Shown in pieces: positions 16,231 through 25,549 of a stretch of 64,000 nucleotides of DNA (positions within the stretch are counted from its first letter, which is position 1; every line of letters begins with the position of its first letter). Under the pieces are notes generated by a model. That model did no database searches. It was not told the DNA's origin and saw only the letters and a program-made list of their open reading frames with translations. This DNA is from Flavobacteriaceae bacterium (GTDB lineage Bacteria; Bacteroidota; Bacteroidia; Flavobacteriales; Flavobacteriaceae). Both the position numbers and the translations under genes were made by a program. The DNA lies in assembly GCA_002746415.1 (NCBI GenBank), contig NVXD01000016.1, forward strand, positions 124,001 through 188,000, given 5' to 3'.

Positions 16231-18132
16231 ATGAAAGCATTATTTCTTAGCTGTATTATTATGCTCTGTTTCAGCACAACAGGATTAGCTCAAAAACGAC
16301 AAAAGGAGTTGGATAGTTTAATAAAAGTTGTCAATGCTCTTCCGAAGAGTATAGAGAAAGCACAAATTTTAGGACGCATACATGAGCGGATGATGTTTAC
16401 GGATTCGGAATTGGCTAGAAAATACGCAACTGAAGGCTTTGAGTTATCTAAAAAAATTAAATACGCCAAAGGTATTGCCAATGGGTATCTTCAATTTGGA
16501 AATTATTTTTATAATAGAAGTGAAAATGATTCTGCCCTATATTTTTATAAGTTATCCTTAGATAAATTCAAGGAAATGAACTCTATACGTGGACAAATTT
16601 TTGCCAATCACTCCATAGCAGGAATTGAGCGGGATAATGGAAACTATGATATAGCTATTGATATTACTAAAACCAATATAGCTCTATATAGCCCTGAAAA
16701 TAGAGAAGGAACAGATTTGAAGAAATTCAATCTTATTGGATCGGAACATGAAGTTTTGGGTAGTATTTATATGGATAAGGGCAGCTTTATATTGGCAGTG
16801 ATAGAAACATTGAACGCTTTGCGATTTTTTGAGGAAATCGGTGATAAGGTTAGAGAAGGAGATGCATTATTACAGCTTGGAAAAATCGAATATGCCCAGG
16901 AAAATTTCAATTCTTCACTTGAGTATTGCAAGAGAGCTTTCGAAATATACCGAGATGAAGATGATAAAGTATATCAATCTTATGCCGCCAATGCTGCTGG
17001 CCTAGCATCTGAAGCTTTAGAAAATTTTGAATTGGCTGAAGATTATCAAAACCAATCCATATCCTTAGCCCGCGAGATGGGTGTAAAATCCGCTCTTTCA
17101 ACATCGCTTACAGATATGGGCAGGATTTATAGAACGAAAAAACAATTTCAAGATGCCGAAAAGTTACTTTCAGAAGCGCTACAGATTGCCGAGAAAACCA
17201 ATATTAAATTAGACATAGCCTCTACATTAAAAGAAATGGCATTATTAGGTATGGACACCAATGCCTATCCTGCTGCTTTGCAAAAAATTAATGAAGTAAT
17301 AGCGATAGCCAAACCCATTGGCGCGAAAGCAATATTGCGCACGGCATATCAGAATAGAGCGAAGATCTATCAAGAATTAAATAACAATATTGAAGCATTA
17401 CAGGATTTAGAAATGTTTCACCAACTGAACGATAGCATATACAATAGTACCAAAACACAGCAAATAGAAGAACTGAAAACCATTTATGAAACAGAGAAAA
17501 AGGAAACCGAAATTGAGCTACAGCACAAAGAAATTAAAACATTGAATCAAGAGGTTGAAATCAATAATTTAAAAAAAGGGCTTTATGCAGGAGGAATGTT
17601 CTCTTTTATAGCCGTTTCGGGAGTATTGTTCTTTGGTTTTAAACAACGAATAAAGAAAAATAAAATAGCTAGAGAAAAACAAGAAGAAATTTATAAACAG
17701 GAAATTGAACATAAAAAGAAAGAGTTGGCCAGTGAGACCCTGCATTTGGTACAAAAAAACACTTTTATCCAAGAATTAATGAACAATTTGGAACGCATCA
17801 AAAAATCTCCTAATCTCTTTAAAATCGAATTTCGTCGTATTGTAATGCTTCTTAAAAAAGAAACTGCCTCCGATAAGGACTGGGAAATATTTAAAAGCTA
17901 TTTTGCAGATGTACACAATGATTTTGACCAAAAACTCAAGACCATTTATACCGAAATCTCTGAAAAGGAAATAAGACTGGCTGCCTTCTTGCGCATGAAC
18001 CTCACTACTAAGGAAATAGCCGCTACATTAAATGTAATGCCCGATAGTGTTTTGAAATCAAAATACCGATTAAAGAAAAAATTAGAATTGGACAAGGAAA
18101 CTGATTTAAACAGTTTCTTAAATACATTATAA
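16231..18132 (+). CDS. TPR sensor protein with a transmembrane helix and C-terminal LuxR-like HTH
   Basis: A signal peptide (1-20, ending TTGLAQ) leads into about ten tetratricopeptide units (roughly 40-410). A short coiled coil, a transmembrane helix (about 450-471) and a basic coiled coil follow. The C-terminus is a helix-turn-helix (about 575-625: EIRLAAFLRMNLTTKEIAATLNVMPDSVLKSKYRLKKKL). This layout, periplasmic TPRs linked across the membrane to a cytoplasmic LuxR-type HTH, is a common Bacteroidota one-component sensor. The TPR domain would sense a protein or envelope signal and the HTH act on nearby promoters. The CDC-like gene across the shared intergenic region is an obvious candidate target (inference). 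Confidence 0.88.
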   Translation: MKALFLSCIIMLCFSTTGLAQKRQKELDSLIKVVNALPKSIEKAQILGRIHERMMFTDSELARKYATEGFELSKKIKYAKGIANGYLQFGNYFYNRSENDSALYFYKLSLDKFKEMNSIRGQIFANHSIAGIERDNGNYDIAIDITKTNIALYSPENREGTDLKKFNLIGSEHEVLGSIYMDKGSFILAVIETLNALRFFEEIGDKVREGDALLQLGKIEYAQENFNSSLEYCKRAFEIYRDEDDKVYQSYAANAAGLASEALENFELAEDYQNQSISLAREMGVKSALSTSLTDMGRIYRTKKQFQDAEKLLSEALQIAEKTNIKLDIASTLKEMALLGMDTNAYPAALQKINEVIAIAKPIGAKAILRTAYQNRAKIYQELNNNIEALQDLEMFHQLNDSIYNSTKTQQIEELKTIYETEKKETEIELQHKEIKTLNQEVEINNLKKGLYAGGMFSFIAVSGVLFFGFKQRIKKNKIAREKQEEIYKQEIEHKKKELASETLHLVQKNTFIQELMNNLERIKKSPNLFKIEFRRIVMLLKKETASDKDWEIFKSYFADVHNDFDQKLKTIYTEISEKEIRLAAFLRMNLTTKEIAATLNVMPDSVLKSKYRLKKKLELDKETDLNSFLNTL

Positions 18133-18306
18133 AACTACGGTATTTTGGATATTGCGATGTACTTTTGTAAAGCAGATTTAGATTTCTCTTCTCTGTCAAA
18201 ATGACCATCATAAACCAAAATGTTATTTCAAATCTCTAAGGGTAAGAAATATGAAAACTGTTATAAATTTTTCCCTGAAACACAAGGGTCGAATTGACAA
18301 ATAAAT

Positions 18307-18331
18307 AGATTCCTGTCTTCACAGGAATTAC
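18307..18331. repeat. REP-like palindrome upstream of the DCC gene
   Basis: ATTCCTGT-CTTC-ACAGGAAT (18309-18328) is a perfect 8-bp stem with a four-base loop, flanked by GATAG-like and TAC bases. Similar GATTCCTG...CAGGAAT elements are, from memory, dispersed through flavobacterial genomes. It sits 8 bases before the ATG and could affect translation. Confidence 0.5.
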
Positions 18332-18336
18332 AAATT

Positions 18337-18744
18337 ATGATAGTAGAAAGCAAAAAAATAATCCTTTTTGATGGTGTTTGCAACCTTTGCAACAACTCCA
18401 TAAACTATGTCATAAAAAAAGACAAGAAAGATATTTTCAGATTTGCTGCTTTGCAAAGTGAAATAGGTCAAAAACTAACAGCAGAACGTAATATTGACAC
18501 TTCCAAGGTAGATTCCATCATCTTAATTGACCCCGGAGTGTCCTACTACACAAAATCTGATGCCGCCCTAAAAATCATGAATGAATTTGGAGGAGCATGG
18601 AAGTTATTTACTGTATTTACATGGCTTCCAGTAGGATTAAGAGATATCGTATACGATTTTATCGCCAAAAATAGGTACAAATGGTATGGCAAAAAAGACG
18701 CCTGCATGGTTCCTACCTCTGAATTAAAGGGGAAGTTTCTTTAA
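18337..18744 (+). CDS. DCC family thiol-disulfide oxidoreductase (DUF393)
   Basis: The N-terminal IILFDGVCNLCNNSINYVIKKD contains the DxxCxxC motif (D12, C15, C18) that names the DCC family, followed by FRFAALQSEIGQKL, also family-typical. At 135 residues the length is normal. Members have a thioredoxin-like fold and are thought to act as disulfide oxidoreductases, but partners are unknown. The last four bases overlap the stop of the convergent CPBP gene, so no terminator separates them. A REP-like hairpin precedes the start. Confidence 0.9.
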   Translation: MIVESKKIILFDGVCNLCNNSINYVIKKDKKDIFRFAALQSEIGQKLTAERNIDTSKVDSIILIDPGVSYYTKSDAALKIMNEFGGAWKLFTVFTWLPVGLRDIVYDFIAKNRYKWYGKKDACMVPTSELKGKFL

Positions 18745-20600
18745 AATGGTAATGCCGTCAGTTTTACCACATAATACATCACCAAAACCGCAAATGAATT
18801 ATTTATACAATGAAAAATGATTCCTGTAAGTAAGCCTTGTGTTCTTTTCACAAATATGCCTGTTATAAATCCAAACACAAAATAAAAAATAAAGAGGCTA
18901 AGATCAAAATGAACCAAAGCAAACATCACTGCCTGAACAACATTGGCTATGACAAAGCCCAAATGCTTTTCCAAAGAACCTAAAAGAACCCCTCTAAAGA
19001 TGATTTCTTCATAGATTGGGCCAATTATTCCCACCAAAAGCATGCTTAACAAAAAACCATATTCAGATAGTATAGCCATTATTTCTTGTTTGGCATTTAA
19101 AATCACCCCTGCTGCTTCAACCCCATCAATATCAATAAAAAGCCTAAGCAATTGCAATAGCACCCCATTAAAAATTAAAAAACCAACACTTAACGCCAAT
19201 GTCCTCATTAAGGTAAGGTTGGTGTTGAAAACGTGTCTTAATGCTTTTTTAGTTAAAATTAGACTAGTCAAAGCAAACATGAAAAGTATATAGAAAACAG
19301 AGCTATTTGCCGAGTCTTCAATACTTTCCTCCTCTTCTATATAACTCATGGTAACTTCAAAGAGATAATTTATGGTGTCTTCATAATAAAAAGCGATAGT
19401 CAAAATAAACTGTGCCAGTAGGTAGAGAAAACTAATGATCCAAAAATGCTTCATAGTCCAAACGAAATCTAATTTTGGCACAGGAGCCTTAAATTTGTCT
19501 TTAATGTAAACACCTAAATAATGTAATGGCAGCACCCATAAATAGGGAATGAGAAACAAGATACCAATCGATATAATAAACAGCATAAAATGAAAACACT
19601 CAGACAAATTCCATCTTAGGGTAACGTCTTTAAAGAAAATCTTAAGCCTCTTTATTCCAAAAAAGTCATCATTACTGTTTAGTTGCTGCATTCTTCTATA
19701 AGTAGCCAAAGCCACTTCTGTCTCTGAATACTTTAAATCATGCTTAAAAAGCGTTTGTAGTTTTCCACTTTTATTCCACTCTTGCACAGTGTCTTTTACC
19801 AAAAACACTCGCGCAGAGACATAATCATCAAGATCGGACATTGCCGTTGCCATCTCCTCATTATCAATATAAGTAGAATCTCTTTCACTAATAATAGCAA
19901 ACAATGAAAGCGCTTCGTTTGGACTTTTTAGCTCAACCAATAAATTGGCTTTCTGATTCATTCTCCATAAAATGGTATCGGTATCAATCCTAGAAAGTAA
20001 GGTTTCCTTTGCTTCGTCCAAATTCTTCATATCAACCTGAATCCTAGCAATGGTTAAGGACAAATCTTGATTGCTGTTTAATCGTTGACTTCTTTTGAAA
20101 TGCTTTAATGCTAGCCAGTTGTTTTCATCCTGATAGTATTGCCCAAGCATTTTGCTGATTTCTGCCTTATCAAAATTAGACCAAGCATCTTTGTCCTCAT
20201 CAATTAACGAACTAGCTGCTTCCAAAACTTCTAATTGTTCCTCAGCATAGAGGTTTTCCGCTCTATAAACCAACACTTTGGGGTTTTCAGGATAGGTGTC
20301 ATATAAGTTGGCTATACACTCCTCTGTTTCATCATATTTTAAGTTATAATCCTCATATTCATCCCAATAAGAGTTCTCTATGAATTTACAACGCTCCACC
20401 TTAGCGGTTATATTCTTAGGGTTGTTTAGTATGAATTCATCATATTGGCGAAGGGTTTCCTTAAAACCTATATCCTTGGAATTTATCAATAGTTCAACAT
20501 AGTAGGTGTGACTTTCAGGATTCCCAAAATCAGGAATTTCTTGTGAAAAACAGTAGGTGCTAAAAAAAGTTAATACAAGTAATACGACTCTATATAACAT
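18741..20600 (-). CDS. Signal peptide/TPR-CPBP family intramembrane protease
   Basis: A signal peptide (1-19, ending TYCFSQ) and a soluble TPR-like helical region (about 25-330) precede several membrane helices. The C-terminal CPBP (Abi/CAAX-protease-like) domain shows its three motifs: EEIIFR (E531, E532, R536), the His of ALVHFD (H564) and HCINN (H597). The family comprises Rce1-like glutamic intramembrane proteases and proteins protective against bacteriocins. The fused extracytoplasmic TPR domain is unusual and may present substrates or sense envelope state (inference). The gene is convergent with the DCC gene with a four-base overlap. Confidence 0.87.
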   Translation of the reverse strand: MLYRVVLLVLTFFSTYCFSQEIPDFGNPESHTYYVELLINSKDIGFKETLRQYDEFILNNPKNITAKVERCKFIENSYWDEYEDYNLKYDETEECIANLYDTYPENPKVLVYRAENLYAEEQLEVLEAASSLIDEDKDAWSNFDKAEISKMLGQYYQDENNWLALKHFKRSQRLNSNQDLSLTIARIQVDMKNLDEAKETLLSRIDTDTILWRMNQKANLLVELKSPNEALSLFAIISERDSTYIDNEEMATAMSDLDDYVSARVFLVKDTVQEWNKSGKLQTLFKHDLKYSETEVALATYRRMQQLNSNDDFFGIKRLKIFFKDVTLRWNLSECFHFMLFIISIGILFLIPYLWVLPLHYLGVYIKDKFKAPVPKLDFVWTMKHFWIISFLYLLAQFILTIAFYYEDTINYLFEVTMSYIEEEESIEDSANSSVFYILFMFALTSLILTKKALRHVFNTNLTLMRTLALSVGFLIFNGVLLQLLRLFIDIDGVEAAGVILNAKQEIMAILSEYGFLLSMLLVGIIGPIYEEIIFRGVLLGSLEKHLGFVIANVVQAVMFALVHFDLSLFIFYFVFGFITGIFVKRTQGLLTGIIFHCINNSFAVLVMYYVVKLTALPF

Positions 20601-20727
20601 CTAATCAGATGAATTGGTTAAAATAGGACAACATCTCATTAACGAAGAAAACTCATTCAAAGTACAACTTCACTCATTAGAAGGTCCAATTGACACATTA
20701 TGGGTTTTAATAAGGACCATTTCTAGT

Positions 20728-20735
20728 TAGGTTTG
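20728..20735 (+). promoter_or_regulatory. Minus-7 element for the DUF4139 gene
   Basis: TAGGTTTG matches TA-N2-TTTG and lies 22 bases before the ATG at 20758. Confidence 0.55.
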
Positions 20736-20757
20736 AGCAACTTAAAAACCAATAATC

Positions 20758-22848
20758 ATGAAAAAACTACTCTTTTTCCTAGTCATTTGTCCATTTCTTC
20801 TCTTTGGAAACGACATTGAAATTCCGTCCAAAATAAAAGAAGTAACCGTGTATCTAAATAGTGCCCAAATTAGACGATCTGTCAACTGTAACATCAATGC
20901 GGGCATTACCAAAATAGATTTTATAGGGCTTTCTACCAAAATCGATGAAAGCAGCATACAAATTTCAGGGTTACAGTATGTTTCCATCCTATCCATGGCG
21001 TATGATATAGATTATTTGGTAACCCCTGAAGTTAGTCCTGAAATCAACGCATTAACAAACAATATTGAGGCCTTAGAAATGGAAATTGCCTTGCTTAAGA
21101 ATACTATTATAGGGCTGGAAGAAGAAGAATTGGTCATAACTACAAACAGAGCCATTGGTTCTAGATCTAAAGATCTTGATCTTGAGAGGGTAAAACAGAT
21201 AAGCACCTATTACAGACAACGCATCACACAAATTAAAAACGAGACCTTTACAACCAATCTAAAGATAAATTCATTAAAGGCTGATATAAGAGCACATAAA
21301 AACCAATTGGCAGAACTAAACAATGCCCCAGTGAAAGAACATGGGAAAATATCCATTACGTTTGACTCTCCTATACCCGCATCCTTAAATTTAAAAATTT
21401 CCTATGCTGTTCAAGACGCAGGGTGGATTCCGACCTATGACATCAAGTCCAAAAAAATCAATGCACCCTTAAACCTAACCTATAAGGCACATGTGTATCA
21501 GAAAACAGGAGTCAATTGGGATAAGGTAAAGGTGGTGCTCTCCACTGGAAACCCAAATATTAATATTGCCAAGCCAGTAATAGGCAGCAAATACTTAAAC
21601 TTTGTGAGCGGTTACAAAAAGAGATATATGCCAACACCAAAAACACAAGGCTACGTACATAACCCTATGGTAAAGCAAGTAATGGGAATTGTAACGGATG
21701 AATCTGGAGTGCCTTTACCTGGTTGCAATGTTACCGTAGAAGGGGCCACAAGAGGCACTACTACAGACTTTGACGGTCAATATAGCTTGAATGTAGCACA
21801 AGGTCAAGAATTGGTGTTTTCATATATTGGTTTTCATAACAAACAAATGCCGATTTACTCCTCCATCATGAACATACGTTTGGATGAGGACATCGCTGCC
21901 CTAGAAGAAGTTGTGCTTGTTGGCTATGGAACATCAAGTAGGTCATACACAACAGGAGCCTTAAGTTCTGTTGTAGCTGAAAGAGCTTTACAAGGTAAAT
22001 CAGCTGGTGTGCAAATCAGAGGTGCTTCATCCTATAGAAAGGTAAAATCTCCAGCACCAAAACTACCTCTTTATGTTGTTGATGGCGTCCCTATGGAAGG
22101 TTTTATAGATGGAGATTTGGATGAAAATGAAATTCAACATATTGAGGTCTTAAAAGGACAAAATACCACTGCCATATATGGGAGTAAAGGCATGAATAAC
22201 GTAGTACTAATTACTACCAAGAAAAGCAAAGCCAATGATACTATGACAAGTACCGAGTTTGACATAAAGAAACCATATTCCATCTTGTCTGATGGCGATA
22301 TTACAGCCATAGAAATCAATACGCACCAATTAAATGCAACATATGAATATTTTGCAGCCCCCATTCTCAATGAAAATGTGTTCTTAACGGTGATGTTCAA
22401 TGATTGGGAACAATTCAATCTATTGCCAGGTGAGGCCAACCTCTATTTTGAAGGTGGCTATGCCGGAAAAACTACTATTGACCCATATACCACCACAAAA
22501 GAAATGACGGTATCCTTAGGAATAGACCCTAATATCACCGTCACAAGAAAGCAGGACAAGAATTTTAAAAGCAAATCCTTTACTGGCGGTACAAGAATTT
22601 TAGATAGAACCTATGTCCTAGAGGTAAAGAATAATAAAAATATAGCCATCAACCTCAAATTAATGGATAGGATTCCACTTTCACAAAACAAAGAGATTAA
22701 AGTGGATCATATTGAAACGTATACCGCAGCATACGAGCAGAAAAAAGGATTGTTGACATGGACAATGAAGTTGAACAGTCAGGAAACTAAAAAAGAAACT
22801 TTCTCCTTTCAGGTAAAGTATCCAAAATACAAAAGAATTTCACTATAA
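20758..22848 (+). CDS. DUF4139 (MuiA-like) protein interrupted by a SusC-like carboxypeptidase-regulatory and TonB-plug module
   Basis: A signal peptide (1-17) is followed by the DUF4140/DUF4139 N-terminal half: VTVYLNSAQIRRS, a coiled coil at about 95-190, then SYAVQDAGWIPTYDI and GVNWDKVKVVLSTGNP. At about residue 309 a different module begins. First is a CarboxypepD-regulatory-like beta-sandwich (MGIVTDESGVPLPGCNVTVEG...DFDGQYSLNV), then a TonB-plug-like domain (LPLYVVDGVPMEG, IQHIEVLKGQNTTAIYGSKG, NNVVLITTKK). The DUF4139 half resumes near residue 505 (SDGDITAIEI...ATYEYFAAP) and runs to the end. No beta-barrel follows the plug, so it cannot be a receptor. It may dock to other envelope proteins (inference). 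Function is unknown. Confidence 0.88.
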   Translation: MKKLLFFLVICPFLLFGNDIEIPSKIKEVTVYLNSAQIRRSVNCNINAGITKIDFIGLSTKIDESSIQISGLQYVSILSMAYDIDYLVTPEVSPEINALTNNIEALEMEIALLKNTIIGLEEEELVITTNRAIGSRSKDLDLERVKQISTYYRQRITQIKNETFTTNLKINSLKADIRAHKNQLAELNNAPVKEHGKISITFDSPIPASLNLKISYAVQDAGWIPTYDIKSKKINAPLNLTYKAHVYQKTGVNWDKVKVVLSTGNPNINIAKPVIGSKYLNFVSGYKKRYMPTPKTQGYVHNPMVKQVMGIVTDESGVPLPGCNVTVEGATRGTTTDFDGQYSLNVAQGQELVFSYIGFHNKQMPIYSSIMNIRLDEDIAALEEVVLVGYGTSSRSYTTGALSSVVAERALQGKSAGVQIRGASSYRKVKSPAPKLPLYVVDGVPMEGFIDGDLDENEIQHIEVLKGQNTTAIYGSKGMNNVVLITTKKSKANDTMTSTEFDIKKPYSILSDGDITAIEINTHQLNATYEYFAAPILNENVFLTVMFNDWEQFNLLPGEANLYFEGGYAGKTTIDPYTTTKEMTVSLGIDPNITVTRKQDKNFKSKSFTGGTRILDRTYVLEVKNNKNIAINLKLMDRIPLSQNKEIKVDHIETYTAAYEQKKGLLTWTMKLNSQETKKETFSFQVKYPKYKRISL

Positions 22849-23194
22849 GCATATAATTTACAGACTGCTACAGTAACTTTAATAATCAAATAAGGTTTAT
22901 GTAGCAGTTTTAAAATTTAGATGAAATAAAAATCAATAAAATAACTACAACGTTCTGATTATTAATAAATTACTAAAAATTTATCAAAAATCGTATACGA
23001 TTTTATCATTGTATGACAGCTTGCATATAACAAAAAAAAGAAACTCTAATTGCTAATGAAAAGGTTCTAAAGGCCAAATTTCAACTAAAATGATATAGAT
23101 TGGATGTTTTCTAAAGAACCCTTCTAAACAGCATTGTATTTCCTTAAAATCCATTAGTTTTACAACCTTATTCTTAGTTTTAATCTTTACTAGT
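22849..23194 (+). other. 346-bp AT-rich gap with one terminator
   Basis: Apart from the hairpin terminator at 22864-22912, I find no gene, repeat or recognisable promoter element in this stretch. Confidence 0.6.
22864..22912 (+). terminator. Terminator after the DUF4139 gene
   Basis: ACTGCTACA and TGTAGCAGT form perfect 9-base arms around a 27-base AT-rich loop, followed by a short T run. Confidence 0.65.
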
Positions 23195-24442
23195 ATGGAA
23201 GAAAAATTTCATTGGCTATATGACAAGTTAATTTCATGGGGTTTCACTGAAGTCTGGGCACAATATCTTAATGTGTTCTCCTTATTATTGCTGCTATTCC
23301 TACTCTTGTGGTTGTTGGATTTTTCACTCAGAAAAACCTTGGTAACTGCTTTTGGTAGGTTTACGAGCGCTTCTAAAACTAGTTTTGATGATTTCTTGGT
23401 TCGTAATAAAACTCCTAGAAACATTGCCCACATTATTCCCGTTATCATTGCCTATAAAGTAATCCCCTATATTTTTAGTGATTTCCCTAATGCCCAAAAT
23501 ATAATTTTAAAAGGGCTGGAAGTTTTTGGGATTATCCTTGCTTTATGGATTATTAGAAGCCTTTTAAATACCCTTAAAGATTTCTTTAAAACAATACCAA
23601 ACCTCAAGGACAAACCCATTGATAGCTACATACAGGTATTTATGATTTTTTCATGGGCCATAGGGCTTATGTTTGCTTTTTCTGTTCTTACTGGTACGGA
23701 ATTTTGGAAATTTCTAACAGCCTTAGGTACAGCTTCCGCCGTTATTATTCTAGTCTTTAAAGATACTATCCTAGGATTTGTAGCCAGCATCCAAGTTTCC
23801 ATCAATGACATGGTACGTATTGGGGATTGGATCACTATTGAAAAATATGGCGCCGATGGAGATGTTATAGAAATAAGCCTTGCCACAGTAAAAGTGCAGA
23901 ATTTTGATAATACCATTACAACCGTTCCTACCTATGCCCTAATTTCCGATTCCTTTAAAAACTGGAGAGGCATGAGTAATTCTCAAGGCAGACGTATCAA
24001 AAGAGCATTGATTATTAAACAGGAAAGCATCAATTTTTTAACAGATAAGCACATAACCGACCTTAAGAAAATTGAACTAATTTCAACATACCTTAGCACA
24101 AGACAAGAGGATATAAGTGAATTCAACACTACAAACACAATTGACAAATCTATTTTAATAAACGGCAGAAACCTTACCAATATTGGTGTATTTAGGAAGT
24201 ATATAGATGCTTATTTAAACAACCATCCCGCAATAAACAAGGATATGATGATTATGGCTAGACAATTGGCGCCAACACCCCAAGGTATTCCTGTAGAAAT
24301 CTACGCCTTTAGCAGTGACAAACGTTGGGGAAACTATGAATACATTATGGCAGATATTTTTGACCATCTTTTAGCGGCTGTCCCTTATTTTGAGTTGGAG
24401 TTGTTTGAATTGCCAAGCAGTGGTAGTTTTAAGTACGACTAA
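23195..24442 (+). CDS. Mechanosensitive ion channel protein, MscS family
   Basis: Four N-terminal hydrophobic segments (about 20-45, 75-90, 105-120, 145-165) precede the pore-lining region FLTALGTASAVIILVFKDTILGFVASIQV. Next comes the MscS beta domain with MVRIGDWITIEKYGADGDVIEISLATVKVQNFDNTITTVPTYAL, the diagnostic signature. The C-terminal alpha/beta domain (QLAPTPQGIPVEIYAFS) is intact. The protein opens under membrane tension to release solutes during osmotic downshock. At 415 residues it belongs to the medium-length YbdG-like branch (inference). It is convergent with the RND-like gene, 31 bases away. Confidence 0.93.
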   Translation: MEEKFHWLYDKLISWGFTEVWAQYLNVFSLLLLLFLLLWLLDFSLRKTLVTAFGRFTSASKTSFDDFLVRNKTPRNIAHIIPVIIAYKVIPYIFSDFPNAQNIILKGLEVFGIILALWIIRSLLNTLKDFFKTIPNLKDKPIDSYIQVFMIFSWAIGLMFAFSVLTGTEFWKFLTALGTASAVIILVFKDTILGFVASIQVSINDMVRIGDWITIEKYGADGDVIEISLATVKVQNFDNTITTVPTYALISDSFKNWRGMSNSQGRRIKRALIIKQESINFLTDKHITDLKKIELISTYLSTRQEDISEFNTTNTIDKSILINGRNLTNIGVFRKYIDAYLNNHPAINKDMMIMARQLAPTPQGIPVEIYAFSSDKRWGNYEYIMADIFDHLLAAVPYFELELFELPSSGSFKYD

Positions 24443-24473
24443 AAAACCCAACTAATTGCATTTTGTTAAAATA

Positions 24474-25478
24474 TCATTTATGATACAAACGAATCATATA
24501 TTGTAGGCCATTGATATTTATTTGAGCTCCATCTAAGTAGCCTTTATCAATACTAGCAACATCTCTAAGTAAAATTTTGTGCTCTTTAGTTTCTAGAACT
24601 ATTACACCTCCTATACTTTCAATGTCAGTATCCTTTTCAAGGAATTCAAGCTCATCATTGATTATGTTTACAACACTTGAAAGCTGCTGTCCATATGCTT
24701 GTAATTTAAAGACATCAAGCTCAATCCTTATGACCTCATTTTTTTTTATATCATCACTATTTATTTTTTCTTCCCAATGTCCAGGTGCAAGATTCTTTAA
24801 ATTACGTTGCACTTGAATTATTTCATACTTCCCCAATGCACTGAAAGGAATTACTTTACCATTACTGGATATGAAATTGAAAGTTTCCAAATCTTGGATT
24901 GTTAAACCGTCGTAGCCGTAATATACATATGCCTCTAATTCCTTGTTCAATTCCGCCTTCGAAATCCCTAATTCCAAAAGAACACCACTGTTTGGAACAA
25001 ATTTCATCTGGGTTGTATTGGAATTATTTCCTGAAAGTACAGCAGGAAAAAACTTATCTGGCAGTACCATTAATACCACTCCTGGATAATTAAATGCGGA
25101 TTTATTTAACTCCTTAATCAATACTTTCTTCTTAGATTTTGACTGCCATTGGTCATGCAATACAAGGGCAAATAACAATTCTGAACTATACAGACTTACT
25201 AGGTCACCAACATCACCATCAGCCCTCCCTATATAGGATTTCACTTCTTTTATTTGATTGAAGTTATATAGAGATTCCATGATTTCTGCAGCCAATAACA
25301 CTCTTTTCTCTTTAGAGGTTTCTACCGGAACTGACATTCGCACCAAAATGGGCTCTCTTTCAATAATGAATATATCCAGCTGTGAAGAATATATTAAAAC
25401 TAAACTGATTAATCCTCCCAAACCAACACCAAGACCACATGCCCAATATTCAATATTTTTTAGATGCAACATCCTCAT
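24474..25478 (-). CDS. Orphan RND-efflux porter-domain protein with a single membrane helix
   Basis: One membrane helix (about 12-31) is followed by soluble segments that read like the periplasmic porter part of a heavy-metal RND pump. IKEVKSYIGRADGDVGD with LHDQWQSKSKKKVLIKEL (about 75-125) matches a PC1-type subdomain. ISSNGKVIPFSALGKYEIIQ (about 203-222) and KILLRDVASIDKGYLDGAQIN (about 300-320) match the two VPLSdvA strands of RND porters. The other eleven helices, and any adaptor or TolC gene, are absent. Both flanking gaps are short and hold no remaining RND sequence. It is either a decayed transporter kept as an ORF or a stand-alone RND-derived protein. The frame is intact over 334 codons. 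Confidence 0.65.
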   Translation of the reverse strand: MRMLHLKNIEYWACGLGVGLGGLISLVLIYSSQLDIFIIEREPILVRMSVPVETSKEKRVLLAAEIMESLYNFNQIKEVKSYIGRADGDVGDLVSLYSSELLFALVLHDQWQSKSKKKVLIKELNKSAFNYPGVVLMVLPDKFFPAVLSGNNSNTTQMKFVPNSGVLLELGISKAELNKELEAYVYYGYDGLTIQDLETFNFISSNGKVIPFSALGKYEIIQVQRNLKNLAPGHWEEKINSDDIKKNEVIRIELDVFKLQAYGQQLSSVVNIINDELEFLEKDTDIESIGGVIVLETKEHKILLRDVASIDKGYLDGAQININGLQYMIRLYHK

Positions 25479-25549
25479 GATAACGTATTGAATTTTAATA
25501 TACCTAGTGTATTTCGCTCATTTAAACAGCCCTAAACCTAACTATTCAT

